From assembly GCF_000006565.2 (NCBI RefSeq), contig NC_031480.1, forward strand, positions 4,713,529-4,777,528: a stretch of DNA of 64,000 nucleotides, written 5' to 3'. A program made the position numbers and the translations under genes. This document shows, in pieces, positions 45,830 through 59,100 of this stretch. The stretch comes from Toxoplasma gondii ME49 (lineage: Eukaryota; Apicomplexa; Conoidasida; Eucoccidiorida; Sarcocystidae). The notes beneath the pieces were generated by a model. The model did not search any database. It had not been told where the DNA came from and saw only the letters and a list, made by a program, of their open reading frames with translations. Every line of letters begins with the position of its first letter. Position 1 is the first letter of the stretch.

Positions 45830-48800
45830 TTTGTGGAGAGGGAGGGGAAGGAAGCAGACTTGCACTCTCAGACGCGAGAAACAGAAAGAACGAAGAGACA
45901 CACAATGGAGGAAAGGTCTGGACGCCGCCAGCTTCGCTCGTGCAGAGTCCAAACTCGCGCCCGGGCGCTCAAAAAGAGGGGAAGGAGGGGGATCTGCGGG
46001 TGCGCGAGAGAAGGAGAGATGGTCGCTGTCTCTCTCTTCTGTCTTTCCTTGAGCGCGTGCGGTCTTTATAGGGAACTCCGAGAGGCGTTCGCGTTTCTTT
46101 TCTCCAGCATTTCCTGGCAAACGCGAAACGGAAGAGACGAAGTCGGAGACAGACTTTCGGATGTTGCGAGTCCTCGGAAAAATGCGAGTCAGTGAGTTCT
46201 CCTACGCGACTTCTTTCAGTGAAGGAAAACGGAGACACACATGCGGTCTCGCGTCGGGGCTTCCCCCCGCTTCGTTTGGGAGCCGAATGACGCGCGAAAA
46301 AAAAACCGCCGAGATATGAGCTGGATCGAAACGCAAGCCGATCGCCGCAGTGCCGCGAAATCCACAGATCTGAAAACACAAGAAAGCGCGAAAAGAAAAT
46401 GCAGCTTCAGTTGAACGCTTTGGTTCTCAGAACCATGTCAAGACACAAAACCGGTCCACAGAGTTTAACCCAGATCTGTTGACGCCACAAAAAAATCGCG
46501 AGCGACTCAGTGCCCGCATCTTTCTGGGCAGATCCGGAAACAAAGAACTGCGTGGAGTCCCTGCACAGGAACCTCCGGTTCTACATGGCTTTCTGCTTCC
46601 GGAAAACGACGATTTCGTCGAGGGGTCTCTTCGTGGATCACCTTCGCCACACACGTATGTTGACGGCGAGAGAAAACGACTGACTTCTCAGATGCGAGTC
46701 CAGGCCGCCCTACCAGAGACGTCTTCTCCGAGGCGAGCTTTTTTACGAACTCTCCTCTGAAGAGTTCCCAAACAAAGATTCGTGGTCACCAGGTGCACTA
46801 CCAGCGTTTCGTAGGAACAATCAGAGAGAACTTTTTTGATTGCCTTTAACGGAGTTTCACAAAGTTGATCATCGTTGCTCCCATGGTCTGGGGCCTCACG
46901 TGAAGCAAAGAAAAGTGCTCTGTTTTCTTGCTGTGTGAAAAGAAGTTCGTCTACAGAGCCACAAAAGAAAAGCAAATGCGGAGAAGACGTGAGCAGCAGG
47001 TGAACTACGTCACGCAGGACGAGGCTCTGCAGGACAGCATTGGCCGCGAGAAAAAGAAAGAAACTCACTTTCACCTTATCGTTTAGTTGATACCCAGAGC
47101 TATGAAACTGGAGTCGCCGCAGAAAAACGAATTCCGAACAGAGACGTTCAGCAACGGATGAACCAGCGTTGGAGGATACTCTCTGCAGGTTTCTTTAGGA
47201 TGGCCTCTGCGTGGAAGAGAGGTCCCGGGAGAGAAAGAAAAGGTACAGTGTGGAGTCCCTGCGATGCCAGAAGTGACCTGGATTTCCTTTGCTACTCAGA
47301 GACACGCCCTGTCGACCTGCAAGCGTTATACTTTGTCTTGGTTCTTTCCTGAAGACTTTCCATCCTTGAAATGGACTTTCTCTTTCAAACGACCTTCCGA
47401 GTTTCCATTCTGTCGACCTTCAGACAGTACATTCCTTCAGCGATATACCAAGATTTATCAGCGGCAGACAGCGCGATCTGCTGTCGTCGAACGCTTGCCC
47501 CGTCACACACTATCGCAGGAAAAGGCTTTCGGTCTACATGCAGGTTCAACGCGTTTCTCTCTTGAGAAGTGCGATGCACATGGTCGTTGTTCTACAGGAA
47601 AGATTGTGGGGGTTGCTATGTTTGTAGCATCTTTCCTTCCTGATCAGAGGAACGAGAAAATCGATCACATGTGCCGTTTTCTCACGCTGTTAATACGGCT
47701 GCGTTACTACCTCCACCCTCTGGCTTGCCTAGGAAAACACACCCTCCAGCAGGTACGTCGGGACAAATACACCTATTATATACATATACATATATATATA
47801 TATATATGTATTTGTTTATATATACAGGTACATATTAGTTTATGTACACATGCATATGAAACTGGCCGCATGTTTTCTTCGTAGAGAGCATGCACCGTGT
47901 TGCTTCGATAGGCGACGCGATGGAGGCGTTAGTACTGGGAAGACAGGGTCCTCGAGAATGAACGTCTCCGATTTCTCGATTGGCGCAGATCGCTGTGCTA
48001 CATCTTGCACAAAACGTAGGTTAGGACGGAGGAAAGATTTCCAGAGAAATCCAAGAAAGCGCCAAAGGAAGAGTCTTGGATCCGAGGAAGACACCTCGCG
48101 GCAGGAGAGCACTTCCAGTCTCTGGATGGTTTTCGAAACGCGTTGTGCATTCGGCGCAGCATTCAACATTTAGGTGGACTCCGTTCCTGCCGCTTTTCAC
48201 AGATCTGCGCAGGACGCTTTCAAGCGGCTTTCAGGCAGACGCTGATGCCCTCTCGCCCTGTTGCCTTCAGTGTGGCGGTCGAGCTCACCGCGGTCACCGA
48301 AACGAAAACCTTCGCGTGAGAAGAAGACTCTGTTTGGGTGGGTCTCTGTGAAAAACCTGAAACTTGACTTGACGAATGTTTTTGACGTCACCTTTCCAAG
48401 AAGTACACGTACCAAGCAGCTCACATGTGACTGCGAGAAACGAAAAAAAGTAAACGAATTTGCCGCGCGAGAGCAAGCGCATGCAAAGAGCCAGACTTTG
48501 CTGGAAATCAACCCACAGGAGTTCAGACGGAAGTACACAGAACAGGTAAAGGTCGTTCCTGTCCTTTTCCGACGGCATCAAGATACTTCGACAGCGCCTC
48601 TGCTCTACGCGTCCTACATGGATCTCTGTGGTCACTCGTGTGCACTTAAGTCCGTAGCCTGCTGCCGCATCACACGAAGCTGTGTGAACAGATGCGTCTT
48701 TCTTTTGAGGGAAACCGCATGCACTTCGAAATTCCCGACGAAACGTCTTTCAGAGAAAAACAGACGCAAACTCAGAGACTCTATGATGACAGAGGGAACG

Positions 48801-49375
48801 GCACTTTGACTGTCTCCTCCTCTGCTCCGCCGTCTTCCGGTCTCTCAAAACTCGTTTTGCTAACGTGACTCTATTCTGTTAAGATCCCTTGGCAGGTATT
48901 AACCGTACTAGGTACGTTGGAACATCTTGAAGCATTCTGTTTCCCTTGGTTGTTTGCGAAGCGATCAGAAAGCTCTTTGGTCTGACGTCCTCGAAGACGC
49001 CAGACGACTTCGGCGAGCTCTCGTAGAGAAAAGATGCGCAAAAAATCTGACGACACAACGTTGTGCCAAGACGGATCGTAGATCCCCTCCCCCCGGATTT
49101 CTTCGTTATATAGATCCATGGCGACCAGCTGGTTCTCTCGTTCGCCAGCAGCGGTCATCTTAACTCTGCCAGGTCATACAGCAGAGCATGAACCGGGCAA
49201 ACAGAGACGAACATACTCGCAAATGGGAGGAGCCTTGCCAATGCGTTGCCGGAAATGCCCGTGGAGAAGGATGTGTGTCTCCGAACTCGCAGTTCGATAT
49301 GCATGCAGCTCACATGCAGTTCAAGACGGAGAGGACGAATTTCCTTTGTTCGGTTATCTTCGTTGACTTGCGGCC
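45830..49375. other. Spacer, ATP synthase c 5' flank and armadillo-like gene 3' flank
   Basis: 3.5 kb that must include the ATP synthase c promoter (right of 45829) and the 3' UTR of the armadillo-like gene (left of 49376). A (TA)n tract lies at about 47776-47830. A 182-codon + strand ORF at 48261-48809 and a 206-codon one at 47264-47884 show no family motif, and the second ends in microsatellite sequence. No gene called. Confidence 0.45.
47776..47830. repeat. (TA)n microsatellite
   Basis: Interrupted TATATA/TACATA tract of about 55 bases. Confidence 0.8.
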
Positions 49376-52300
49376 TCACGGCCTCGAAAGAGCCTGGATC
49401 TCGCGCAGCGCGTCCCAACGCTCCTTCCACCTTTTTCCTTGTGTCGCCGGAAACGTCGGGAATTCGCGTTTGAAGTTCTTCGTCTGAAGCGCTTGGCCTG
49501 CCGTCCGCTTGGCTCTTTTCAAGAGGAGGTGGAAACTCTGTCTCCTACCTTGGGTGTGAGTCACTTCAACAGCTCTCGTGAGGTGCAGGGAACGCGAGAA
49601 ACGAAAGAACGCCTCCTCCGATCAAAACTGGAAGTCGCCTTAAGTCGCAAAGTAGTCGTAGCGAGTCTGTAGGGTGATTCGTTCTTGAAGACTCACGATG
49701 CGGGTGTACACGCTGTCCACCTTGGTGCGTCCGAGCACATACTCGAACGCTTCCTAGCAACGCAAAAGGTTCATCAAAGAAGAAGAACCGCTCGTTCACC
49801 TGCACTGTGTCGCGGATGCCTTCAACTGTTCGCGTGGAGAGAGGATGCCGCAAGAGAAGCCGACTGCAGGGGAGACTGCGCCGCATGCAAAGCCATGGTT
49901 ACTACGAAATTCAAGACGGACGATCGTCAAATGGACGCTTTTGACTTGAAAGCCGATGTCGAAAACGTCTCGTGTAGATACAGTTTCATGCGAGTATACC
50001 CCGTGAACTGAATAAGGCATGCTTCAATCGAGATAGACACAAAAATCTACCTGCCTCCACTCAACCAGACATGCATATATATATATATGTCGGACACCCA
50101 GAAAATACGGAATATGTATTCGGTGAAGAAAGTTCCCTTGAAGATCTTTATAGAGTTTGAAAAGACAGAATACGGCTGACGCTCTTGACAGGTCGATCAG
50201 CGCAGGAATCAAGGAAACGATCAAGAACGTGGAAGGACAAATTGTGCCTGGCATCACATCGAGGTAGGAAACGAACCGCAACCCAAAAAAGGCCTACCTG
50301 GACGCCTGCTGCCTTCATATCGAAGCAATTCGGCTTAAAGTCGGCTAAGGTCTGAACGCAGAGACATCGAGAACACCAGAATCCGTCTTTGTCAGTTTCA
50401 GCCTACTGTGGTCCGCAAAAGAGTGACGAAAAAGAAGGACGCGATCGAGGGGGAGAGGACAAGACAAACTTGTCACTCTCCGTTCATACCAGGAAGAAAA
50501 ATACACTTGTACACAAACAATTTACATGTCGATGCGTTTCGATGCAAGTAAGCGTTGAGAGAAGCAGAGAACATCGTCGACGAGGATTCGAGAACCAAGC
50601 CGTTCCGGAAGCAACTCAATATCCACCACTCAGGCAGGTTCTCCTTGTCCACCACAAACGCAGTTTGGACTCCACTGGTGTGTGGTGGAACGTTCGAGCG
50701 ACGGAAGCGAAGTCTTTCCTCCTTCGCAGGCTAATGCCAGCTCCCTGAGTCTAAGTGAAGACTGAACGAGCAACTGCGTCGTAGGGAAAAACATCCAGAG
50801 CTCTCCAAGCACAGCAGCGGCCAGAGCCAGCAGACACAAAACGAGACGAAGCATTCTTCGAGCAGCGTTACCTGAAGAAGAACAAGAACCGTCGTGGTGT
50901 AGTCGACATGGCTCACGGATTCCCTCAGTTCAGTGACGAGACTTTGAATGCAGTGTTTCCCTACGCGCTGCTGAACAAGCCAGCGACCTTGCGACAGCTG
51001 CTTGAGAGCAAAAACCACCTGAAAAGAGACAATTTGCGAAGGCACACGGCAGAGCATGCAGAGAAAGAACGCGCATGCGACCAAAAGTCGCACAAGACAC
51101 TGAACGGAAAAGAAGAGAGGCCTACACATGCAAACATGTAAAAGGTAAAGGGTCTTGGAATTGTGAAAAACGCTGCATTTCTACAGATTTGAAGGCGTTT
51201 CTACGTTTCAATCTAAAATGCTAGAAAAACGAACTTTCTCTCAACGTGAAATCCCAATTTTCTAACGAATCAGAATCTGGACGTCCAGGAACTCCAACCA
51301 CAAATCTTGACACACGTACACACAGCCTATGTCTCTACAGATATGTATGCACCAGCATGCTCATATACGCATACAACCATGCGCATTCTCTTCCATGTAT
51401 ACATATCTAGATATATATATATATATTATATACATATCTATATATATCTATATATATAGATAGATATATACAGAGCATGGACTCTTACATATGCGCAACA
51501 TAAGTGTCTTGAGGTCCACACAATCCATGTCGACATGTCTATGCAGAGAATTCATGTCGCAACAGCATTTCGACGCAAAGGAAAGGAAGTTGTTTCGACC
51601 TCCTCGAGTTGAGGGGGTGTCGGTTCCCTACCTTTGACCTGAATTCGATGGTTGTATCTGGCGCATGAAACATGTAGAGGAGACAATCGACCACTGGGTA
51701 GCTGCGCATCCACCACACCGAAAAGCTTTAGACGCACAGATGAGCACAGTGACTCCTTTTTCTACGGTCCGTCCCCCCACTGCTGCTACGTAGAAACGCG
51801 TATACATTGGCGAAAAAGACTTTAGGCCGCTCGGTGCTGAACCGCGTCTTCCCTTCTCTACCGTTGTCTCAAGAGTACATGCTTCACAGGATCTCTGCTG
51901 AGTTCTGTTCTTCAGCTGCGAAAGGAAACAGCAGAGCTCTTGACCCCTCGTGTAAGGTATCCAGACAACCCGTCGCTCTAAAAACAAGGTTAAACGCACT
52001 GCATGCAGATGTTGTGCATGTGTGAGCGTCCACTCTCTCGCTCGGGAAGCAGCAGCAGGATGGACGTTTGAACTGTTTTTTGCCCGAGGCAGCAGCCTCT
52101 TTCGCATTCCGGTGGATCGTCATACACGTAGCGGTCCGAGGACAGTGAGCCAATGAAGTTGCGTTTATATAACTATCCGTCGGATGTCGCATTTCGCATC
52201 TCTGAAAACACCCTCAGACCAGAGCACAGTTTCTCTCGCCGCCCGTTGCGAAGAAGTTCACGTACTTGTCAACCATGTCTTGCGCAACTTTCGTCTCGTT

Positions 52301-53806
52301 CGCGAGCTGGCCCAACAGTCCCGCAACACACGCTAGGAGCTTCTGCTTCTGGATGTACAGACTGCAGTACTGCGCCTGTGACCAGCAGAGGAGGAGAAAA
52401 ACCGACAGTTCAGAAACTGAGAAGGCGAGGAGGAGAACGCAGACGAACAGAGAGCGAAAGAGACACCACAGACCTAGGGCACTGGAAAAAAGGAGTCCAG
52501 CTACGACAGACGGACAATCCGTTGCTGTCTAGGCTGGGGAACGCAATCGCAACCTGGCGCCAGAGGTTCTCGACGAGAAGTCGCAAACCAATTCAACGAG
52601 GAAAATAGAAACGCATGTCTACGTTGAAACACGAGAGCTGGAAAAGAAGGCGGACTCCGCTGCTTCGGTGAGTTTCCAAAAAGATCGTAAGGGGGTCGCG
52701 GCTTTTTTTCTCGGACACCGATCAGCTGGAGTATCCTGCAGTGGCGAGAAATAGACCATCTGAAAAGGAAGGCTTTGAAACCAGAGTTTTCATCGAACGC
52801 TTCGAATGACACTTCACGAAGGAGATCCACGCAAGTCGAAATCTAGGAAATTTCAACACAGACACAAACAGTTTTTGTTTCGGGACTTCCAAACTTTCAG
52901 TTCGAGTTCCACCCTCGGCCCAATGCCAAGCCTCATTGTGACAGCTTGCCCTCACCATGAACGTCCGGACCGTCTGCATCGGCTACACTTCAAAACTGAA
53001 AGTGCGAGATTCGGATTTCCTACGCCAAGGCGCTTTCACGAGCGTGAGGTTTCGAATAGGTTTTCTTCCACGTCAGGACGCACCATGAGAATGTCGAGAA
53101 GAAGATTGAAGGCACCGGAGGAGATGAATGCCTGGCGGTGCGCCCCGGTCTTTGTCAAGTTCATCGACAGCTGGACGCACGGCAACTGGAGGCTCTCTTC
53201 CTGAACAAGACAAACGCGTTTCTCAAACTTCCAGAGGCATGCGCAGCCACCCTTGGATCGTTGCATGCATATACAGATGCACATCTTTGAACGAAAGCAG
53301 TTTTTTCTCTCCAACAGAGAGGAAGCACCCTCTCTGAGAAAAGAAAGAGAGACAAAAGAGACTGAGACACTTCCACACAGTCGTCACTTTATCGACGTCA
53401 ACGCACATTTCTCTGCATGCGCGTTATCTGTATTTGCATTTAGGAACAACGCGTCTCTCCAGAAATACTAACTCCCCTCTCTCTCGCATCGCTGGGTGAA
53501 CAGAGAGACAGTTGTTTCAGTTCTGCAGACACTCACGCGATCGTCTCCACACCCGGACAGAACAGACTTTCCTAGGCACTTGAAGAAAACGCCTCGTCAA
53601 AATTCACACACACACAACTTGTCGGACCTCTACGTTCTCCGAGAATACATTGCACCCAACTATGCACTCGACTAGACATATGCATACAGACCTTCGCACC
53701 GACATGTGTGTATACGTACACGTACATTTATACATATATATATATATACACATATACATATATATACATATATGTATGTATAAGTATACATTTACAAATA
53801 TATATG

Positions 53807-53845
<39 letters not shown>

Positions 53846-56144
53846 ACAGAAGTACGCAGGTGCAGAAGTTAGATTCACGGAGAGGGAAGAACGCGCTGCC
53901 TTCAAAGACGGTCCGTTTGTCAGGGTAACGGAGAGCATGGAAGCCACACAGAGACTTGACGTAGTGATGGACGTTTCGCTGCTGTACAACTCTTATTTTC
54001 GATATATTTGACGTTGCATGTGCACCCTCTGGACTCACCTTGGTCTTCAAGACGAAAACAATTGCGTGGTAAACGTCTGTCTCCAAAAGAATCTCCTTCA
54101 CGCGGAGGTCCCCCGCACTCAAGTTCACCAAGGCAGAGAGCGCGAGGTTCAGCAGAGAGACAGTGCTTCCCTGGATGCGAAGAGGATACGGAACGCGCAG
54201 AAATGAACAGGATGAAACAGAAGAAAAAGGAGACAAATCGTGTGACGGCAGGCGGACACAGCGAGAAAAAAAGGCGGAGAGACACGGAGGAGAAGGAACA
54301 GATGACAGGCGCAGGCAGAGGAGACAGCGAGAGAGAAGACAGAGGAAAGGGGGAAGAGTATGGGAGAGAAGACGGAGAGGAGAGGGAGACAGAGAAAGGG
54401 AGAGAATACGAGGGAGATACGTTGGGGACAGCGGAAGAGGAGATAAAGAGCAGAGAGTGTGTACGAGGTAGAAGACCCCGATGAGAACATTGATGACGAG
54501 GAGACCAAGTAGGCGATGTACGCAGGTGCTCTTGTGAATGCCCTTCACTGTTCATGGGTATGACATGGTCTTACTGCAGACATGTTGACTTTGTTTCTCA
54601 GAACATTCACAAGAGCAGGAACGACGGTGTAGAGCGCTTCGCTGCTCTGAGCTTCTCTCCGGTCGCCAGACGCCTTGAGGATTTGCCTGCAAAGAGCCGT
54701 CTTCAGTCCCTGAGAAGTCGCGCCGAGGAGGAGAACGCGAAGAAGGTCGAGGTAGGCGGCTTCTTCTCTGGACGCAGCGACGGAGAGAGAAGTTGGGCAG
54801 CGCAAGATGCAGAAGAAAGACCCATTGAGACATGCAGCAACGGAGACCGCAAAACGAGTGCAGAGAGAGGAGAGAGCGGCGCATGTAGCATGTTCAGTGT
54901 GCACAAGGTTTGGTGGAAGCAGACAGGAGAAACACAAGGAGACAGGAAGAGTGGAGACACCCGAGAACGGTGAAGAAAAGCAGAGGGGCGCAAGCGCCGT
55001 GTGGCTGGCGCCTTCCACGGAGAAGCACCGCAACAAGGATGCGCCAAAGACGTCAAGAGACACTGTGGGGAGGACAGAAAAGCGGAGGACGGAGAAGCAG
55101 GCGCGAGAGTGCGACAGGACGACTCGAGACGACAGACCGTTTTTCGAGGAAAAAAGAGTCCAGCAAAAAACAGAGCACACGCAGCTCAACAAATCTGCAG
55201 AAGGAAAGCCTGAGAGAGCGTTGCTTCTTACCCCTTTGCAAACAGTTTCGCCATGAATCCGCAGTCCACCAAAGACTGCACGCACCGCAACACAGACAGC
55301 CAGCGCCGCGAGATCGAAAAGACGCGTCGGAATAGTCACTGAGTCTGAAACCGACGAACGACCTGCTTCGATTTCTCAAGACGAAATGACGCACCACAAA
55401 GACGCGGTCGTTGAAGACATAGTCGCGTTTCTTCAGAGTTGTCTTTGCATGGCGTAGGCTGTCTGCACTCCAGCGAAGAATCATGTTCTTTGGCCGCAAG
55501 TGGAGAATGAAGGCGAAGATCTCCCGGAGTTTCTGAAAACATACACGCGAAAGACATGACACGATAACAGGGAAAACTCAAAGCGACATGCGATGGCGGA
55601 GCGAAACAGCAACAACGGAGAAAACAGATGGAAAAAACAAAGGCCCACTGACCGACCATGCATCCCAAAAATGCATGCACAAAACGACACACATGTGCAC
55701 ACACGTCACCCTATGTCCGTGCGCACAAATATATATACGTATACACAGGTATATATATATATAAATATATAAATATAAATAAATATAAATAAATATATAT
55801 AAATATATATAAATACATAAGTATAGGTTTTAGACTCACAGGAGTGTCTGCAAGAAAGCAAAGCGTACCATGTACGCATGCATCTTAGACAACCACCTGG
55901 GGGCATCTTCCTGCCTACGACTACAGAACCAGATAACATACACAGTCATCAATATACACCTACAAACAATATATACATATATATATATATATAGAGAGAG
56001 AGATACAAATAAAATTATGAAGATATCTAAACCTTTTATTTACTTTTATAAGCCGTAAACCCCAAATGTATACATTAAATACATATCTCTGTCTATCTAA
56101 ACCGTATATGTATTTCTATTTTAAAGTTGTAAATCCTACAAATA

Positions 56145-56182
<38 letters not shown>

Positions 56183-59100
56183 AGATACAAATATGTATAT
56201 ATACACATATCAAAATCCTTCATTTTATTTGCGTTTATAAACCGTAAATACAGATGCAACTATAGATACGGCTCTATAGGGGAGCATCTGGGGAGAAAGT
56301 CGTTTGGCCAGAAACGTCGAGCGAGAGAAGCGGCGAGTGTTTTCCGAAGAAGCCTTGCGCCTCGCGCGGACATCTCGAATGCACGCGCTTTTTGCGCATT
56401 CGCTGGATGTTCTGCGCCTTCTCCAAGACAGGCGTTTGAAGGAAAAGAACGTACGCGGTCTGCAGCCTGAGAGACCAGGCCGATCGCCTCGCTGAGGTCC
56501 GCGAGAGAGAATTTGTAGCCGAGAATGCCTTCGTCGATGCAGTACGCGAGGTACTGACTAATGCGCATGCTCCACCGGTGGTAGGCAAGGATTTCCTGGG
56601 GCTCTAAGTCGGAGTCGAGGAGAGCAGCTTCTTCTTCTTCCTCGTTCAGTTCTCGGTCCGCCGTCGGATCCGCCGTCTCCGGCGCACCTGCGTCTTTGCG
56701 CGAGTTCCGGACAGCCATGATCGCCCCGCTGATCTTCGAGTCGATCACGGGATCCAAGCCTGCGAGGGATGCATGCAGCAGACGCGCGCCGCATGCAATG
56801 CAGAGACGGAACAGGACGACACCCCGCAAGGGAAACGCAGCAGACGAGGAAAAGGCTTCACTCTGGACGAGAAGGTTCGCACGCGCAGACTGGGCTCCCA
56901 GCTGAAATCGACGAGAAATCGATACAAAGCCGACAAGACGCGCATGCGCCACGAGCTCCTAACTGTTTTCCCGATTCGCGTCCTCACCTTCGCCTTGTCT
57001 GATCAGGTCGCTCACCACGGTCATTGGATCCTCCACAATTTCGACGTTCTTGCCCGTGAGGTCCAGCAGCTCTGGCAGACAGAAACGAAGGCTCGAACAT
57101 GCATCCGCGGAAGGACGCAGAGACCGCCCTCGACGAGAACCCACTTGAAACTCACACACACAGAGGCTGTATCCAAAGCCTCGCACTGCACTCCACCTCT
57201 ATGTACACACGTACATACACATATATACATATACATATATATACATATACATATATACATAGATATACGTACATATACATAGATATATGCATATGTATAC
57301 ATATATATATATATATATTTTGATGCTGCAGATACACATCCTCTTCGGTGCGTAGCACCTTCACGAGGTCAGACTCAGAAAGACACCTGTAGTGACTTTG
57401 TGTACAAACATATAAAAATATACATATGTGTGCATATTTACATATATATATATATATATACATATACGTATGTATACGGAATTGATGCAACTACATACGT
57501 GAGTGCGTGCATCAAAACAGAGAGAAGTGCATGCATCTACATGGAGGAAGTTAGTGTTCCAGGTCGGAACGGGGGTGGAGTCTCACCTGGATCGGCAAGG
57601 ACGCCTTCTTTGTACAAGAGAGCGAGAATGGATTTTAGAAAAACTCTCGCGTAGGAGATCCACTTTGGCTGCAGAGGAAAGTCGCGCAGAAAGAAGTTTG
57701 TGTGAGCAAAGAATATGTCCATCTTGAATATAGTTTTATGTGTAAATATGCATACATATACACACGTATATATTCATATATATAGATATTCATATATATA
57801 TATATATATATATATAAGTAGCCACAGAAGAAAATAAGAATCACGGTGCGCTTCCTTCAATCGAGCGAGGCACGACCCCCTCAAGCGCGTAGATTCACCG
57901 GTAGTTACAACGGCTCATTTCTGTACAGATATGCGGTAAACTGTATCCATATTTGGCAACGGGTCCGTGCATGTGCGTATAAGCAGAGAAGCCAAAGCCG
58001 CGATGAGTTCCCCTTCAAAAAAACGAGAAATGCAGACCTACAGCTACACATGCAGGGGCACACGTTTCTACAAAACACAGATACACAGACAATATATATA
58101 TATATATATAGTTATATATATAAATATATATATATATATATAAATATATATATATATAGTTATATATATAAATATATATATATATATGTAAATATATATA
58201 CATATACGTTACATGCAGCGCTTACATGCATTTTGAGATGGAGAGCGAACCACTGGTACTGGTCAGGTTGGTAGATGAGAGCGTCTAGTTTTGCCTGAAG
58301 AATTTCTCTCAGCCACGAGTGCGTCTGTGTCAGAGGCGCGAGGGAATCGGCAGCGAATTCAGCTTCCTTCAGAAAGTCGAGGTCTCTCACGTTGTACGCT
58401 GGAGCAAAGAAACGCACAAACATCGAAGCAGCAGACGACTGCGAAGACGAAAGTCAGAGGCTAGCGAGAGAAGACAAGACGAGAGAGAAGCAGCGAGAAG
58501 AAGAAAGAGAAGAAAGAGATTGATACAAGAAACAGAAAGAAGGCCAACAGAGGGAGGTCATCCATGCCGAAAAGAAGAGTGAAGAAGGGAAGACAGGCAA
58601 ATAAGAGAGAGTGGAGAAGAAAAGAGAAGAAGGGAGAAGAAGAGAGACACAGAAAGATGAAACGAGAGAAGAGGAAGAGATGGAAGCATGCATAAAGTAC
58701 CTTGGCGTACCCTTTTGATCCTCGTAGCTGATTCTGAAAAGGAGGGTCATATCTTGCGACAGATCCATCATTGGAGGGAAGTCTGAAAAAAAAGGAAGCG
58801 ACTGGACGCTCAAAAGATCAAACAGGCTGAGGGAAACGTAGAGAAGCAGCAGAGAGACATCTGTACACTTGCATGCATGCAAATACTGGCGTAGACACGT
58901 CGAGAAGTCACGAAAATGTCAGGAACGAAATCACGCAGTGCCTCGAAAAAAACTTCCGATCTTTTTTCGGTCTTTACCATTTACAGCGGCTGCAGAGGCG
59001 ACGGAAGAGAGCCATTCCACGCCTCTGGCGCTCCACGCATGCAGTTCAAGGCGAGAAAGACAAGCCGACGCAGGAAGAAAAGCAGCGTCTCCAAGGTGGA

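Noticed and set aside
48261..48809. 182-codon + strand ORF downstream of the armadillo-like gene
   Set aside because: No family motif, no clear splice sites and no matching neighbour exon; kept only as a possible short gene.
49155..49430. Alternative last exon with frame VEGALGRAARDPGSFEAV
   Set aside because: Third-codon-position bias and the available acceptor favour the frame ending at 49376.
57320..57390. Possible extra exon of the armadillo-like gene (CLSESDLVKVLRTEED)
   Set aside because: Good acceptor, but its phase does not fit exon 6, while exon 7 at 57071 fits both phase and sense.
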